In this document: positions 9,294 through 18,528 of the stretch, piece by piece
Layout: each line of letters begins with the position of its first letter
Position numbering within the stretch: the stretch's first letter is position 1
Origin: Nostoc sp. PCC 7524
Lineage (GTDB): Bacteria > Cyanobacteriota > Cyanobacteriia > Cyanobacteriales > Nostocaceae
DNA: 64,000 nucleotides
NCBI RefSeq assembly: GCF_000316645.1
Contig: NC_019684.1
Location: forward strand, 1,736,001-1,800,000
Reading direction: 5' to 3'
Program-made: the position numbers and the translations under genes
The notes under the pieces: model-generated
Seen by the model: only the letters and a program-made list of their open reading frames with translations
Told to the model about the DNA's origin: nothing
Database searches by the model: none

Positions 9294-9496
9294 TTGTAGG
9301 CACTCCGATGTGGCAGTATTTTTACTGTCTCTACATCATATTGTGCATGAATTTACTGAATTCGGATATTTCCATGCAACAAATTCTGACAGAGGGAGTG
9401 GGGAATGGGGACTAGGGGAGTAGGGTAAGAGAGAGAAAAGAGGTTTTTAGTAATTTTGTAGGCTTACCCCTCCGTAGCCAAGAGTATTTTGAATTG

Positions 9497-9898
9497 TTAA
9501 TTGTTAATGACCCACTTCCATAAAGGGTGAGAGGGGCCTTGCTTTCGGATTTGGAATACTTGTTTTTCTAAACGTTGTTTTTCATCCTGTGGCAATCCCA
9601 CTAAAATATTACGGCTTTGCCAGACTAAAACACTAGCCGTCATACCAATACAAAAAGCTAAACCTATGGCAGACAGGGGATGGTATAACAATCCATAGCG
9701 CACACCCACCCAAGTAAAATATTGTTGCCATAACGCAATTTCTGCCCGCAAGTTCCACAAGCATAGAGGCGCAATTGTCAACCATAAAAAGCTAACAAAC
9801 AGCCATCTTCCATATACAGTTAATTGGTGTAGCCTGTGAACTTGTTGGGCTAAAGATTGGTCATTGCTAAAAGTTTCAGGTTCTTCGGGTTGAGCCAT
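9497..9898 (-). CDS. Small membrane protein, unknown function
   Basis: The 133-residue protein has two predicted transmembrane helices, around residues 31 to 51 (WLFVSFLWLTIAPLCLW) and 72 to 95 (LSAIGLAFCIGMTASVLVW). A charged C-terminal tail contains KQRLEKQVFQIRKQGPSHPLW. I do not recognise the family beyond 'cyanobacterial conserved membrane protein'. It lies between repeats: a GGGGATT array starts a few bases upstream of its ATG, so its promoter would lie in or beyond that array. Confidence 0.6.
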   Translation of the reverse strand: MAQPEEPETFSNDQSLAQQVHRLHQLTVYGRWLFVSFLWLTIAPLCLWNLRAEIALWQQYFTWVGVRYGLLYHPLSAIGLAFCIGMTASVLVWQSRNILVGLPQDEKQRLEKQVFQIRKQGPSHPLWKWVINN

Positions 9899-9908
9899 AG
9901 GCGATGGA

Positions 9909-9961
9909 GGGGATTGGGGATTGGGGATTGGGGATTGGGGATTGGGGATTGGGGATTGGGG
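9909..9961. repeat. Tandem array of GGGGATT, about 7 copies
   Basis: Seven nearly perfect copies of a 7-bp unit lie directly upstream of the gene that ends at 9898. A GC-rich palindromic patch follows at 9971 to 10020, with the CCCGCAGGGTGG signature that recurs at 16600 and 41995. Confidence 0.92.
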
Positions 9962-10071
9962 AGATGTAGCTTGAGCTTCTCTTGCGATGGCGTAAGCCTA
10001 CCCGCAGGGTGGAAGCAGGGGAGCAAGGGAAATAACTATTGCAAGAGTGCCTATTGCCTACTAATTATTGC

Positions 10072-11055
10072 CTACTCCACAGATGTATCAGTGACTCCGG
10101 TACTTGCTACCACTGTAGTTTGACCTGTACGTTCTCGCCACCAAGTTAGGAGGGTGCTAGCAACAAAAATACTGGAATAGGCTCCGGCGATGAAGCCAAT
10201 AATCAGAGCTAAGGCAAAGTTTTTTAAGGTTTCGCCACCAAATATAAAAATAGCGAATAATGGCAACATGGTGGTGAGAGTTGTATTGATTGATCTACCT
10301 AATGTTTGGTTAACTGCATCATCAACAATTTCAGTAATTGGTCGGTTGGGAGTTGCTTTTAATGTTTCCCGAATGCGATCGTAAATGACTACTGTATCGT
10401 TGACGGAGAAACCTGTAATTGTCAGGAGAGCCACAATAAAGAGGCTATCTACTTCCGTACCGAAAACTAGACCAAAAATTGAGAAGATTCCTGTGGCGAC
10501 GAGTACATCATGAAACAGGGCGATGATGGCAAATATGGCATAGTCTAACTGGAACCGGAAGGTCAGATAAATAATTATGCCCAAAAAAGAGACAATCAGG
10601 GCCATGATACCGGATGTAAATAACTCTCGCCCTAAAGTCGGCCCTACTGTGTCGATTTGATTTTTTTGCTCGTCAAAAGTGCCTACTTTCTCGCTTAAGG
10701 CGGTTTGTAATTTGGTACGCTGTTCGCGATCTAAATTTTTTGTGCGAATTAAGATGCCGTTTTCTTGGCGTGTTTCTTTATCAGCGATAATTTGGATGCT
10801 GCTATCGCCAAGTCCTTCTGCTTTAGCGACTTCCCGCACAACGTTAATATCTATTGGCTGGTCGCAGTTGCCTGGTTTGGTACAATCTCGTTCCAACTGC
10901 AATCTTGTACCACCGACAAAATCTAAACTCGGACGTAGGGGTGCGCGAATGCTGGGGTTTTGCCAAGAAATCACCATTGAGATGATACCAGCCAAAATGA
11001 CAGCACAAGAAATAGTCCACCAGAGCGATCGCGATTTGTTAATACTGAGTTTCAT
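10072..11055 (-). CDS. secF: Protein translocase subunit SecF
   Basis: SecF works with SecD and YajC to drive Sec export with the proton-motive force. The 327-residue protein has six predicted membrane spans and the conserved SecF first periplasmic start [10 protein letters not shown]. It also has the core segments [16 protein letters not shown] and [15 protein letters not shown]. Its ATG overlaps the secD stop as ATGA, so the two are translationally coupled. The stop codon (GAGTAG) merges into an AGGCAAT repeat. Confidence 0.96.
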   Translation of the reverse strand: MKLSINKSRSLWWTISCAVILAGIISMVISWQNPSIRAPLRPSLDFVGGTRLQLERDCTKPGNCDQPIDINVVREVAKAEGLGDSSIQIIADKETRQENGILIRTKNLDREQRTKLQTALSEKVGTFDEQKNQIDTVGPTLGRELFTSGIMALIVSFLGIIIYLTFRFQLDYAIFAIIALFHDVLVATGIFSIFGLVFGTEVDSLFIVALLTITGFSVNDTVVIYDRIRETLKATPNRPITEIVDDAVNQTLGRSINTTLTTMLPLFAIFIFGGETLKNFALALIIGFIAGAYSSIFVASTLLTWWRERTGQTTVVASTGVTDTSVE

Positions 11056-12476
11056 TGAGCTACCTCTGCCTTATTAGATGCACCTGATGCTGGCAGGTTC
11101 GGACAAAACAGTTCTGGTTTCCGCAGTGCAGGAATTGAAATTGCTAAAAACATTAAGCTACGACTACAGGTAATAGCACTAAACATACTGACTCCTACAC
11201 CCAAAGCCAGAGTTAAAGCGAAGCCTTTGACTAAACCAGCCCCCAGCCAAAATAGGGCTGCACAAGCAATCACTGTTGTCACATTGCCATCTAAGATGCT
11301 GGAAAAAGCACGGTAAAAGCCAGATTCTACGGAACGATATAGGGATTTACCTGCTCTTAATTCTTCCCGTGTGCGTTCAAAAATGAGTACGTTTGCGTCC
11401 ACTGCCATACCGATACTGAGAATAAAACCAGCTATTCCCGGTAGGGTGAGCGTCACACCAAGTAGAGCAAAGCTAGCCCAAGTCAAGATGGCATAGATGA
11501 TTAAAGCCACATCGGCGATTAATCCTGGTATTCTGTAATACACCACCATAAATATTAATACTAAAATCAGTCCACCAATGCCGGCATAGATGCTGCTGGT
11601 GATACTGTCTTTACCCAAGGTTGCGCCAACGGTGCGGATTTCAGCAATTTCTACTGGTACGGGTAAAGCACCACCGCGTAGTTGTACACCTAAGTCATTG
11701 GCTGTTTGAGCAGTAAATCTACCTGTAATCACAGCAGAACCGCCTGTAATCCCGGTAGCGGCGAATTCTGGCCCAACTACGGGAGAGCTGATGAGTTCAT
11801 TATCGAGAAAAATACCGATGCTGCGTCCTGTACCTGCCAAATTTTTGGTGAGTTCGGCAAATAGTTCACCACCTTTTTGATCGAAGCGAATGGCAACGTT
11901 CCAATTGCCACCTTGTTGGGTGGGTTCGCCGTAGGCATCTTGGAGGTATTTACCATCAAGCGGTGGGTTTGTACTTTCAAATAATTCCGCGATCGCTTGG
12001 GTATTTTTCTGTAAATCTTCTAAATTTTGATTAATTGCGGCTTGATCGTTACTTTTTCTTAATTCTTCTTGCTGAACTTTTAGTTGAGCGCGTGATTGTT
12101 GAAAAGCAAATAATTGGGTTTCTGTATTGGGTTTTTGTTGACGAAATTCTAACTGTGCTGTCCCTCCTAGCACCCTTTCTGCTTGTTCTGGATCATTCAC
12201 CCCTGGTAACTGGACAAGGATTTTATCTGTACCGACGGTTTGGATGACTGGTTCGGAAACACCAAGACCATTAATCCTACCTTCGACGACTTTTTTGACT
12301 CCATCCAGTTCACGTTCAGTGATTTGCTTAATTTGCTCTGAGGGTTTGACCTGAATTGTGAGCTGTGATCCACCTCTTAAGTCTAGCCCCAAGGGTACAG
12401 GAATCATGGCAATCGCCGTCATAGCGGCGATTACCAATAAAAGAACCAAAGCTAATAGCGATCGCTGTCTCTGCAT
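11052..12476 (-). CDS. secD: Protein translocase subunit SecD
   Basis: SecD carries the large periplasmic domain that helps pull proteins through SecYEG. The protein is 474 residues from the ATG at 12476; a TTG at 12497 would add seven residues. Landmarks are the first helix, [13 protein letters not shown] (residues 28 to 40), the P1 head domain to about residue 270, and the membrane part with [17 protein letters not shown]. The head contains an unusually Gln/Asn-rich insert (near residues 115 to 160), common in cyanobacteria. It is first in a secDF operon. Confidence 0.95.
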   Translation of the reverse strand: MQRQRSLLALVLLLVIAAMTAIAMIPVPLGLDLRGGSQLTIQVKPSEQIKQITERELDGVKKVVEGRINGLGVSEPVIQTVGTDKILVQLPGVNDPEQAERVLGGTAQLEFRQQKPNTETQLFAFQQSRAQLKVQQEELRKSNDQAAINQNLEDLQKNTQAIAELFESTNPPLDGKYLQDAYGEPTQQGGNWNVAIRFDQKGGELFAELTKNLAGTGRSIGIFLDNELISSPVVGPEFAATGITGGSAVITGRFTAQTANDLGVQLRGGALPVPVEIAEIRTVGATLGKDSITSSIYAGIGGLILVLIFMVVYYRIPGLIADVALIIYAILTWASFALLGVTLTLPGIAGFILSIGMAVDANVLIFERTREELRAGKSLYRSVESGFYRAFSSILDGNVTTVIACAALFWLGAGLVKGFALTLALGVGVSMFSAITCSRSLMFLAISIPALRKPELFCPNLPASGASNKAEVAQ

Positions 12477-12618
12477 ACCATAACTCGCAACTGACAAACG
12501 CTATAATAACGCTCTTTGCATCAGTTATGAGTTGGAATTGGGTACTGGGGATTAGGGATTGGGTATTGGGTATTGAGCATTGGGAATTAGTTTTTCTTCC
12601 TGCATCCCTGCTTCTTAA

Positions 12619-12652
12619 GAGTCCCCAGTCCCCAGTCCCCAGTCCCTATTCC
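12619..12652. repeat. Tandem heptamers (AGTCCCC), about 5 copies
   Basis: Copies of AGTCCCC lie between secD and pdhB. A more decayed GGGTATT-like array lies at 12537 to 12590. Confidence 0.85.
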
Positions 12653-13636
12653 CTAAACTCTCATAGCAACCATTTTCTGTACAGCTTCTACAATTTGCTC
12701 TGGCTGTACGATTGTCAGACGTTCTAGTGTGCCGTTGTAAGGGGTGGGGATGTCTTGGGATGATAATCTCAGCACTGGGGCATCTAATTCATCAAATAGG
12801 CGATCGTTAATTGAGGCGGTTAGTTCTGCACCAATACCCCCAGTTCGCATACATTCTTCTACCACAATGACGCGATGGGTTTTCCGCACGGATGCACCAA
12901 TAGTATCAAAATCTAATGGTTTGAGGGATATTAAATCAATTACTTCTGGGTCGTAACCTTGTTTTTCTAAAGGTTTGACGGCTTGCATGACATGGTGACG
13001 CATCCGTGAATAGGTCAAAATCGTCACATCTTTACCGCGACGGACAACTTCTGCTTTATCCAAGGGCAGTAAATATTCTTCTTCTGGCAGATTTTCTTTC
13101 AGATTGTAAAGTAAAACGTGTTCAAAGAATAATACTGGATTATCATCACGGATAGCGGATTTCAATAGCCCTTTGGCGTTGTAAGGGGTGGAACAGGCTA
13201 CAATCTTTAATCCTGGTACGGCTTGGAAGTAAGCTTCTAGACGTTGGGAATGTTCTGCGCCTAATTGTCTACCTACACCACCAGGGCCGCGAATCACCAT
13301 AGGAATTTTAAAGTTACCACCGGAGGTGTAACGTAACATCCCAGCGTTGTTAGAAATTTGGTTGAAGGCTAGGAGCAGAAAGCCCATGTTCATGCCTTCA
13401 ATAATTGGCCGCAAACCAGTCATGGCTGCGCCTACTGCTATACCGGTAAAGCTGTTTTCAGCAATGGGAGTATCTAAAACTCTCAATTCACCATATTTTT
13501 GGTATAGGTCTTTGGTGACTTTATAGGAACCGCCATAGTGTCCCACGTCTTCACCAAGAACAAATACACTGGAATCACGAGCCATTTCTTCATCAATGGC
13601 TTCCCGCAGAGCGTTAAAGAATAGTGTTTCTGCCAT
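12653..13636 (-). CDS. pdhB: Pyruvate dehydrogenase E1 component, beta subunit
   Basis: PdhB is the E1 beta chain of the pyruvate dehydrogenase complex, which decarboxylates pyruvate using thiamine diphosphate bound at the alpha/beta interface. The 327-residue protein has the standard length. It shows [17 protein letters not shown], the thiamine-contacting [34 protein letters not shown] and the C-terminal transketolase segment [19 protein letters not shown]. The alpha subunit is not in the window, as is usual for cyanobacteria where the genes are scattered. Confidence 0.94.
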   Translation of the reverse strand: MAETLFFNALREAIDEEMARDSSVFVLGEDVGHYGGSYKVTKDLYQKYGELRVLDTPIAENSFTGIAVGAAMTGLRPIIEGMNMGFLLLAFNQISNNAGMLRYTSGGNFKIPMVIRGPGGVGRQLGAEHSQRLEAYFQAVPGLKIVACSTPYNAKGLLKSAIRDDNPVLFFEHVLLYNLKENLPEEEYLLPLDKAEVVRRGKDVTILTYSRMRHHVMQAVKPLEKQGYDPEVIDLISLKPLDFDTIGASVRKTHRVIVVEECMRTGGIGAELTASINDRLFDELDAPVLRLSSQDIPTPYNGTLERLTIVQPEQIVEAVQKMVAMRV

Positions 13637-13830
13637 TTAGACCTTTTTTACGACTATTGTTTTAGAATCTTATCGCGCCAACGTTACCAATACCGTGAGC
13701 GATCGCACTACTACCACCAAGGTGAATTTTCTAACTTAAACGAGTGTTTTGTGTATTTTTAGACTTGAGTGGTTAATAGCTTGATTTTTGCTTTGCATGA
13801 GTAATTACGGATTTTCATCTAGTCAGGCTA

Positions 13831-14121
13831 TCAGCTGCAAACTGGCGAATCAGTTACCTGCGTTACCTGATTGTCTGGGAAGCGTCTTGGCCTTCCTGGT
13901 TTGCGTTTATGTCGTTGATTAACCGACTTTTCGCTGGCATCTGCCAATTCTTCAGGTGTACATTGGAACAGGCGTAAAGCTGCCAAGTATTTTTTTGGTG
14001 TCATTGTCGGCTCAGTGCGCCCAGCTTCCCAATTGCGAACGCTGGTTTCACTGATTGCAAGCCTGAAGGCAACTTCTGCACGGCTAAGGCCAGCACGTTC
14101 TCTCAGGACTTGCATATCCAT
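13831..14121 (-). CDS. XRE-type helix-turn-helix regulator with an AT-hook-like tail
   Basis: This 96-residue DNA-binding protein has a Cro/C1-type HTH at residues 5 to 60 (LSRAEVAFRLAISETSVRNW). A basic tail contains HKRKPGRPRRFPD, whose GRP core flanked by basic residues resembles an AT-hook. A good AAGGAG lies ahead of the ATG at 14121. It stands alone between pdhB and a DUF3592 gene. Target genes are unknown; autoregulation is common in this family but is not shown here. Confidence 0.8.
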   Translation of the reverse strand: MDMQVLRERAGLSRAEVAFRLAISETSVRNWEAGRTEPTMTPKKYLAALRLFQCTPEELADASEKSVNQRHKRKPGRPRRFPDNQVTQVTDSPVCS

Positions 14122-14323
14122 ATCTCATGCTCCTTAAGAAAAATGTTGAGTTTTTTACTAAATCAATTGACATTTGATGTCAACGTAAAGCCATTAAAAA
14201 TTTATTATCTCTAATTATTTTATAGCGATCGCTTCACCCTATGACAAATGCAACTCATAATTTCTGTAACGTTTCATACAAAATTTGCTGTTGAACGTGA
14301 ATAATCATTGTGAGTAGGGTGCA

Positions 14324-14794
14324 TTAACTATGGTCGGGTGGCTCACCGAAAGACAAGCATATAGGTGACAACTGACGCAGGCCAGAAACTAAACTCAATC
14401 CACCCATCCCAAACGCCATCCAAGAAGCAATTGACTCAAACGGTTGCACTTCACGCGCAGTAGTTGCTGGTTGCTTGGGGTCGTAACGGACTGTTACTAT
14501 TTTGCCTTGACTGGCGCGGGAGGAATCATAATTACCTGTAAAGCGGATGCGATCACCCTTGGAGAGAAATTCTATCACTGGCGCATAGGTGTCTTTTTGC
14601 TCATTTTTACTATTGCGATCGCGACGATGGACGGTATGCACCACCCTACCCTGTGTTTCTGTTAGTGTTGCACGTTCGTGTGCAAATTTGTTATTTACCC
14701 AAAAACCTGTCCCGATAAACACCAGTCCAATTACCAGACCAAGAGTTCCACTAAATTTATCTTCAAATGTAATTTGGCGAAGTTTCACATTCAT
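14324..14794 (-). CDS. DUF3592-like membrane protein
   Basis: The 156-residue protein has a first membrane helix at residues 16 to 32 (LGLVIGLVFIGTGFWV), a short beta-rich exposed region (APVIEFLSKGDRIRFTG and VRYDPKQPATTAREV) and a second hydrophobic stretch near residues 125 to 142. The pattern 'apVveF...G..i.f......vg..v.VrYdP..P' is that of DUF3592. The biochemical role is unknown. It is isolated, with about 360 bp of gene-free sequence upstream. Confidence 0.7.
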   Translation of the reverse strand: MNVKLRQITFEDKFSGTLGLVIGLVFIGTGFWVNNKFAHERATLTETQGRVVHTVHRRDRNSKNEQKDTYAPVIEFLSKGDRIRFTGNYDSSRASQGKIVTVRYDPKQPATTAREVQPFESIASWMAFGMGGLSLVSGLRQLSPICLSFGEPPDHS

Positions 14795-15084
14795 TGGTGT
14801 GACAATAGCAAAAAAAATAAATTTCCAGAGTATCGGCTATTCAATTTACAGAAAATTATCTGCAAATTATGTGAATTAAGATGATAATTTAAACTAATTT
14901 GTAATTTGCAATGAACTGGGTATTAGGGATAGCTATTGAGGAATAACTGTATCTCAAATCAAGATATGTCAAAGTAACACAATTGAAGAATCACGGAATA
15001 ATTGGATTGAAGCGTTGGGATTGTTTTTTTATCCATTTAAATTTTATTAATTAGAAATCTCCAAAATTAATGATGCGTGACCTG

Positions 15085-15129
15085 AAATATTTGTAGAGAT
15101 GTATTAATACTACGTCTCTACAAATATTT
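15085..15129. repeat. Perfect 15-bp inverted repeat downstream of hemB
   Basis: The arms AAATATTTGTAGAGA and TCTCTACAAATATTT flank a 15-nt centre that itself contains the palindrome GTATTAATAC. T residues follow on the plus strand. It may act as a hemB terminator, but on the minus strand the T run is missing, so I list it as a repeat. The rest of 14795 to 15084 shows nothing I recognise. Confidence 0.7.
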
Positions 15130-15156
15130 TTTGGAGATGTCTAAACATCATGCAAA

Positions 15157-16137
15157 TTACCGCAACCATCTGGCCGCATCTTTGGCATGGTAGGTTAAAA
15201 TTAAGTCTGCGCCAGCACGTTTGAAACTGGTTAAAGTTTCCATGACTACGCGCTCTTCATCAATCCAGCCATTCAAGGCAGCAGCTTTCACCATCGAATA
15301 CTCACCAGAAACGTTGTAAGCAGCAACTGGTAAGTTACTTGCTTCCTTGACGCGCCAAATCACATCCATATATGCTAAGGCTGGCTTGACCATGAGCATA
15401 TCAGCCCCTTCCGCAATATCTAACTCAATTTCTTTAATGGCTTCACGGGCGTTACCTGGGTCCATTTGGTAGGTTCTTCTGTCGCCAAATTGGGGGGTAG
15501 ACTCGGCTGCATCTCTGAAGGGGCCATAATAAGCGGAGGCATACTTGGCAGCATAAGATAAAATCGGTGTGTCTTGGAACCCCGCCTCATCTAAAGCAGA
15601 ACGAATTGCCTGTACAAAGCCATCCATCATCCCAGAGGGGGCGATGATATCCGCGCCGGCTTTGGCTTGGGATACTGCTGTTTTCTTCAATAGTTCTAGG
15701 GTGGGGTCGTTGAGAACCCGTCCTGTTAAATCGCCAACTTGTAGATAACCGCAGTGTCCGTGACTGGTATATTCACATAAACAAGTGTCGGCAATGACAA
15801 TCAAATCTGGTAATGCTTCTTTTACGGCCGTTGCTGCTTTCTGCACAATTCCGCAATCATGCCAAGCGCCAGTAGCATCTGCATCTTTATCTGCGGGGAT
15901 ACCAAATAAAATAATGGCGGGTATGCCTAGGTCATAAACCTCTTTCGCTTCTTCGACGATTTTATCTACGGAAAGTTGGTAGACTCCAGGCATGGATTTG
16001 ACTTCATTGGCAATACCATCACCAGGTACAGCAAACAATGGGTAAATTAAATCATTGGTGGTTAGTACAGTTTCACGTACCATCCGGCGTAGTTGGGGAT
16101 GAGTACGTAGACGACGGGGGCGATGGGTGGGATACAT
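15157..16137 (-). CDS. hemB: Delta-aminolevulinic acid dehydratase (porphobilinogen synthase)
   Basis: HemB condenses two 5-aminolevulinate molecules to porphobilinogen, the second common step of haem and chlorophyll synthesis. From the ATG at 16137 the protein is 326 residues ([11 protein letters not shown]). An upstream in-frame start at 16173 would add 12 residues without family support. The metal site reads [15 protein letters not shown], so it has the cysteine (zinc-type) ligands rather than the aspartate (magnesium-type) ligands. The two active-site lysines are in [14 protein letters not shown] and [12 protein letters not shown]. Confidence 0.95.
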   Translation of the reverse strand: MYPTHRPRRLRTHPQLRRMVRETVLTTNDLIYPLFAVPGDGIANEVKSMPGVYQLSVDKIVEEAKEVYDLGIPAIILFGIPADKDADATGAWHDCGIVQKAATAVKEALPDLIVIADTCLCEYTSHGHCGYLQVGDLTGRVLNDPTLELLKKTAVSQAKAGADIIAPSGMMDGFVQAIRSALDEAGFQDTPILSYAAKYASAYYGPFRDAAESTPQFGDRRTYQMDPGNAREAIKEIELDIAEGADMLMVKPALAYMDVIWRVKEASNLPVAAYNVSGEYSMVKAAALNGWIDEERVVMETLTSFKRAGADLILTYHAKDAARWLR

Positions 16138-16769
16138 AAAGTTTCGTGAAGAAATACAATCAAATGGACACAAAACAAAGCGTCACAAAAGTCGGACACA
16201 ACTTTGCTATTGTCGGACAGACTACAGGCAGTGCTTAACTGTCCTTTGCCCTACTCTTGCTCAAGCTGTGGGGCAATTTTGTATTTTACAGTAGGCTGGA
16301 GGCAGGATAATTTTGGATTTGAGATTTGAGATTTGGGATTTGCATCAGTAAAGATAAAAAAATCTCAAATTTGCCCCATGAATAAATCAAAACAATTGAG
16401 ATATGAATTAACGCTCAATTATCTATTTCTAAATTCTCAATTTTCTGGGAATTATTATGATAATTTTTATTAAAAAAATGGGCATGAGAATAGTGAAAGG
16501 TTTGACTGGCGATTAGAAGTGGCAGTTTGAGTGCAGCCTTGCATCAAATTGAGGGGGATTGAGGGGGTAATTTTAAACGCATTTGCTGATAAGCGTTCCC
16601 GCAGGGTAGGGGCGCGGAGGGTGCAAGTTGAGAGTAATTGGAAGATTACGGTTGAATTAATATAAAGGCGGTTAATTAGACGATTAATCAGTGGGGTCGT
16701 TGTTTTAAGATTAAAGGACTCGCTAAAGTAGAAAAATTAAGTTACGTAACTAGGAAGTGAATACAGTTT
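16138..16769. other. Gene-free interval between hemB and prfC
   Basis: About 630 bp form the shared upstream region of two divergent genes. It contains a heptamer array (GATTTGA and GATTTGG units, about 16315 to 16341) and a CCCGCAGGGTAGG palindromic patch near 16600. I see no credible ORF. Confidence 0.5.
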
Positions 16770-18398
16770 ATGTCAACTGAACTTCAGACAGAACTTGGTC
16801 AAGCAGTTGAACTTCGTCGCAATTTTGCGATTATTTCTCACCCTGATGCTGGTAAAACTACGCTAACAGAAAAGCTACTCCTCTACGGGGGTGCAATTCA
16901 CGAGGCTGGTGCTGTTAAGGCACGTAGGGCGCAACGCAAGGCTACATCCGATTGGATGGCGATGGAACAACAACGGGGTATTTCTATCACCTCTACAGTA
17001 TTACAGTTTGCTTACCAAAACTGTCAAATTAATTTACTCGATACCCCAGGACACCAAGATTTTAGTGAGGATACTTACCGGACTCTGGCGGCGGCTGATA
17101 ATGCTGTGATGCTGATTGATGCGGCAAAAGGTCTTGAACCTCAAACCCGCAAGTTATTTGAGGTGTGTAAACTCCGGGGTTTACCAATCTTTACTTTTGT
17201 TAACAAACTTGACCGCCCCGGTAGGGAACCACTGGAATTATTGGACGAGATTGAGCAAGAATTAGGGCTGCAAACCTATGCCGTTAATTGGCCGATTGGC
17301 ATGGGCGATCGCTTTAAAGGTGTATTTGATAGAATCAACCAGCAAATTCACCTGTTTGAACGCAGCGCCCACGGCAGTAAAGAAGCCCGTGACACAACTG
17401 TAGATTTGGGTGATCCAAGAATTGAGGAATTATTGGAACAAGACCTGTACTACCAACTGAAAAATGATTTAGAACTATTAGAAGGCGTAGGCCCCGACCT
17501 GGATTTAGATTTGGTACATCAAGGAAAAATGACCCCTGTGTTCTTTGGTAGCGCCATGACGAACTTTGGGGTAGAGTTATTTCTTAAGTGCTTCCTTGAC
17601 TATGCCCTTAAACCAGGTGTTCACATCAGCAGTGTTGGTGAAGTACCCCCTACTTATCCAGAATTTTCTGGGTTCGTTTTCAAACTCCAGGCTAATATGG
17701 ACCCGAAACATCGCGATCGCGTCGCTTTTATCCGGGTCTGCACTGGTAAGTTTGAAAAAGATATGACAGTTAATCATGCCCGCACTGGCAAAGTCGTCCG
17801 GTTATCACGACCGCAAAAACTCTTTGCCCAAGAACGGGAATCAATTGATGTCGCTTATCCAGGGGATGTGATCGGTTTAAATAATCCAGGTGTTTTTGCG
17901 ATCGGCGATACAATTTACACGGGGCAGAAACTGGAATATGAAGGGATTCCGTATTTTTCGCCAGAACTGTTTGCGATTCTTCGCAACCCCAATCCCTCAA
18001 AATTTAAGCAATTTCAAAAGGGCATCTCCGAATTGCGGGAAGAGGGTGCAGTCCAAATCATGTATTCAACTGACGAAGCTAAACGCGACCCCATTATGGC
18101 AGCTGTGGGTCAGTTGCAGTTCGAGGTGGTGCAGTTTCGCTTACAAAACGAGTATGGTGTAGAAACCATACTAGAACTACTACCTTATAGTGTGGCTCGT
18201 TGGGTAGAAGGTGGCTGGGAAGCTTTGGAAAAGGTGGGACGTATATTTAATACCACCACAGTCAAAGACAACATGGGCCGCCCAGTTTTACTGTTCCGCA
18301 ATGAATGGAACTGTCAACAATTACAGGGAGATCATCCAGAGTTAAAACTCAGCGCGATCGCCCCAGTGTTTTCTAGTCAAAAAGCAGAAGATGAGTGA
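16770..18398 (+). CDS. prfC: Peptide chain release factor 3 (RF3)
   Basis: RF3 is the GTPase that recycles RF1 and RF2 from the ribosome after termination. The 542-residue protein has all G motifs: [15 protein letters not shown] (G1, near residue 26), the switch segment [22 protein letters not shown] (G3) and NKLDRPG (G4). Domains II and III of the EF-G type follow ([16 protein letters not shown] and PYSVARWV). The stop TGA falls in a GAGTGAG repeat that continues for about 30 bp. Confidence 0.95.
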   Translation: MSTELQTELGQAVELRRNFAIISHPDAGKTTLTEKLLLYGGAIHEAGAVKARRAQRKATSDWMAMEQQRGISITSTVLQFAYQNCQINLLDTPGHQDFSEDTYRTLAAADNAVMLIDAAKGLEPQTRKLFEVCKLRGLPIFTFVNKLDRPGREPLELLDEIEQELGLQTYAVNWPIGMGDRFKGVFDRINQQIHLFERSAHGSKEARDTTVDLGDPRIEELLEQDLYYQLKNDLELLEGVGPDLDLDLVHQGKMTPVFFGSAMTNFGVELFLKCFLDYALKPGVHISSVGEVPPTYPEFSGFVFKLQANMDPKHRDRVAFIRVCTGKFEKDMTVNHARTGKVVRLSRPQKLFAQERESIDVAYPGDVIGLNNPGVFAIGDTIYTGQKLEYEGIPYFSPELFAILRNPNPSKFKQFQKGISELREEGAVQIMYSTDEAKRDPIMAAVGQLQFEVVQFRLQNEYGVETILELLPYSVARWVEGGWEALEKVGRIFNTTTVKDNMGRPVLLFRNEWNCQQLQGDHPELKLSAIAPVFSSQKAEDE

Positions 18399-18528
18399 GT
18401 AGTGAGTGATGAGTGTTATTCTTCTCCTCTCCTTCTAGAAACTCCTGGGTTGATGTACACGGCATCTGATGATTCGCGCTTTGACATAACCGTGGATCAA
18501 ATCACACAGATGGAGTACCAGAATTTCT

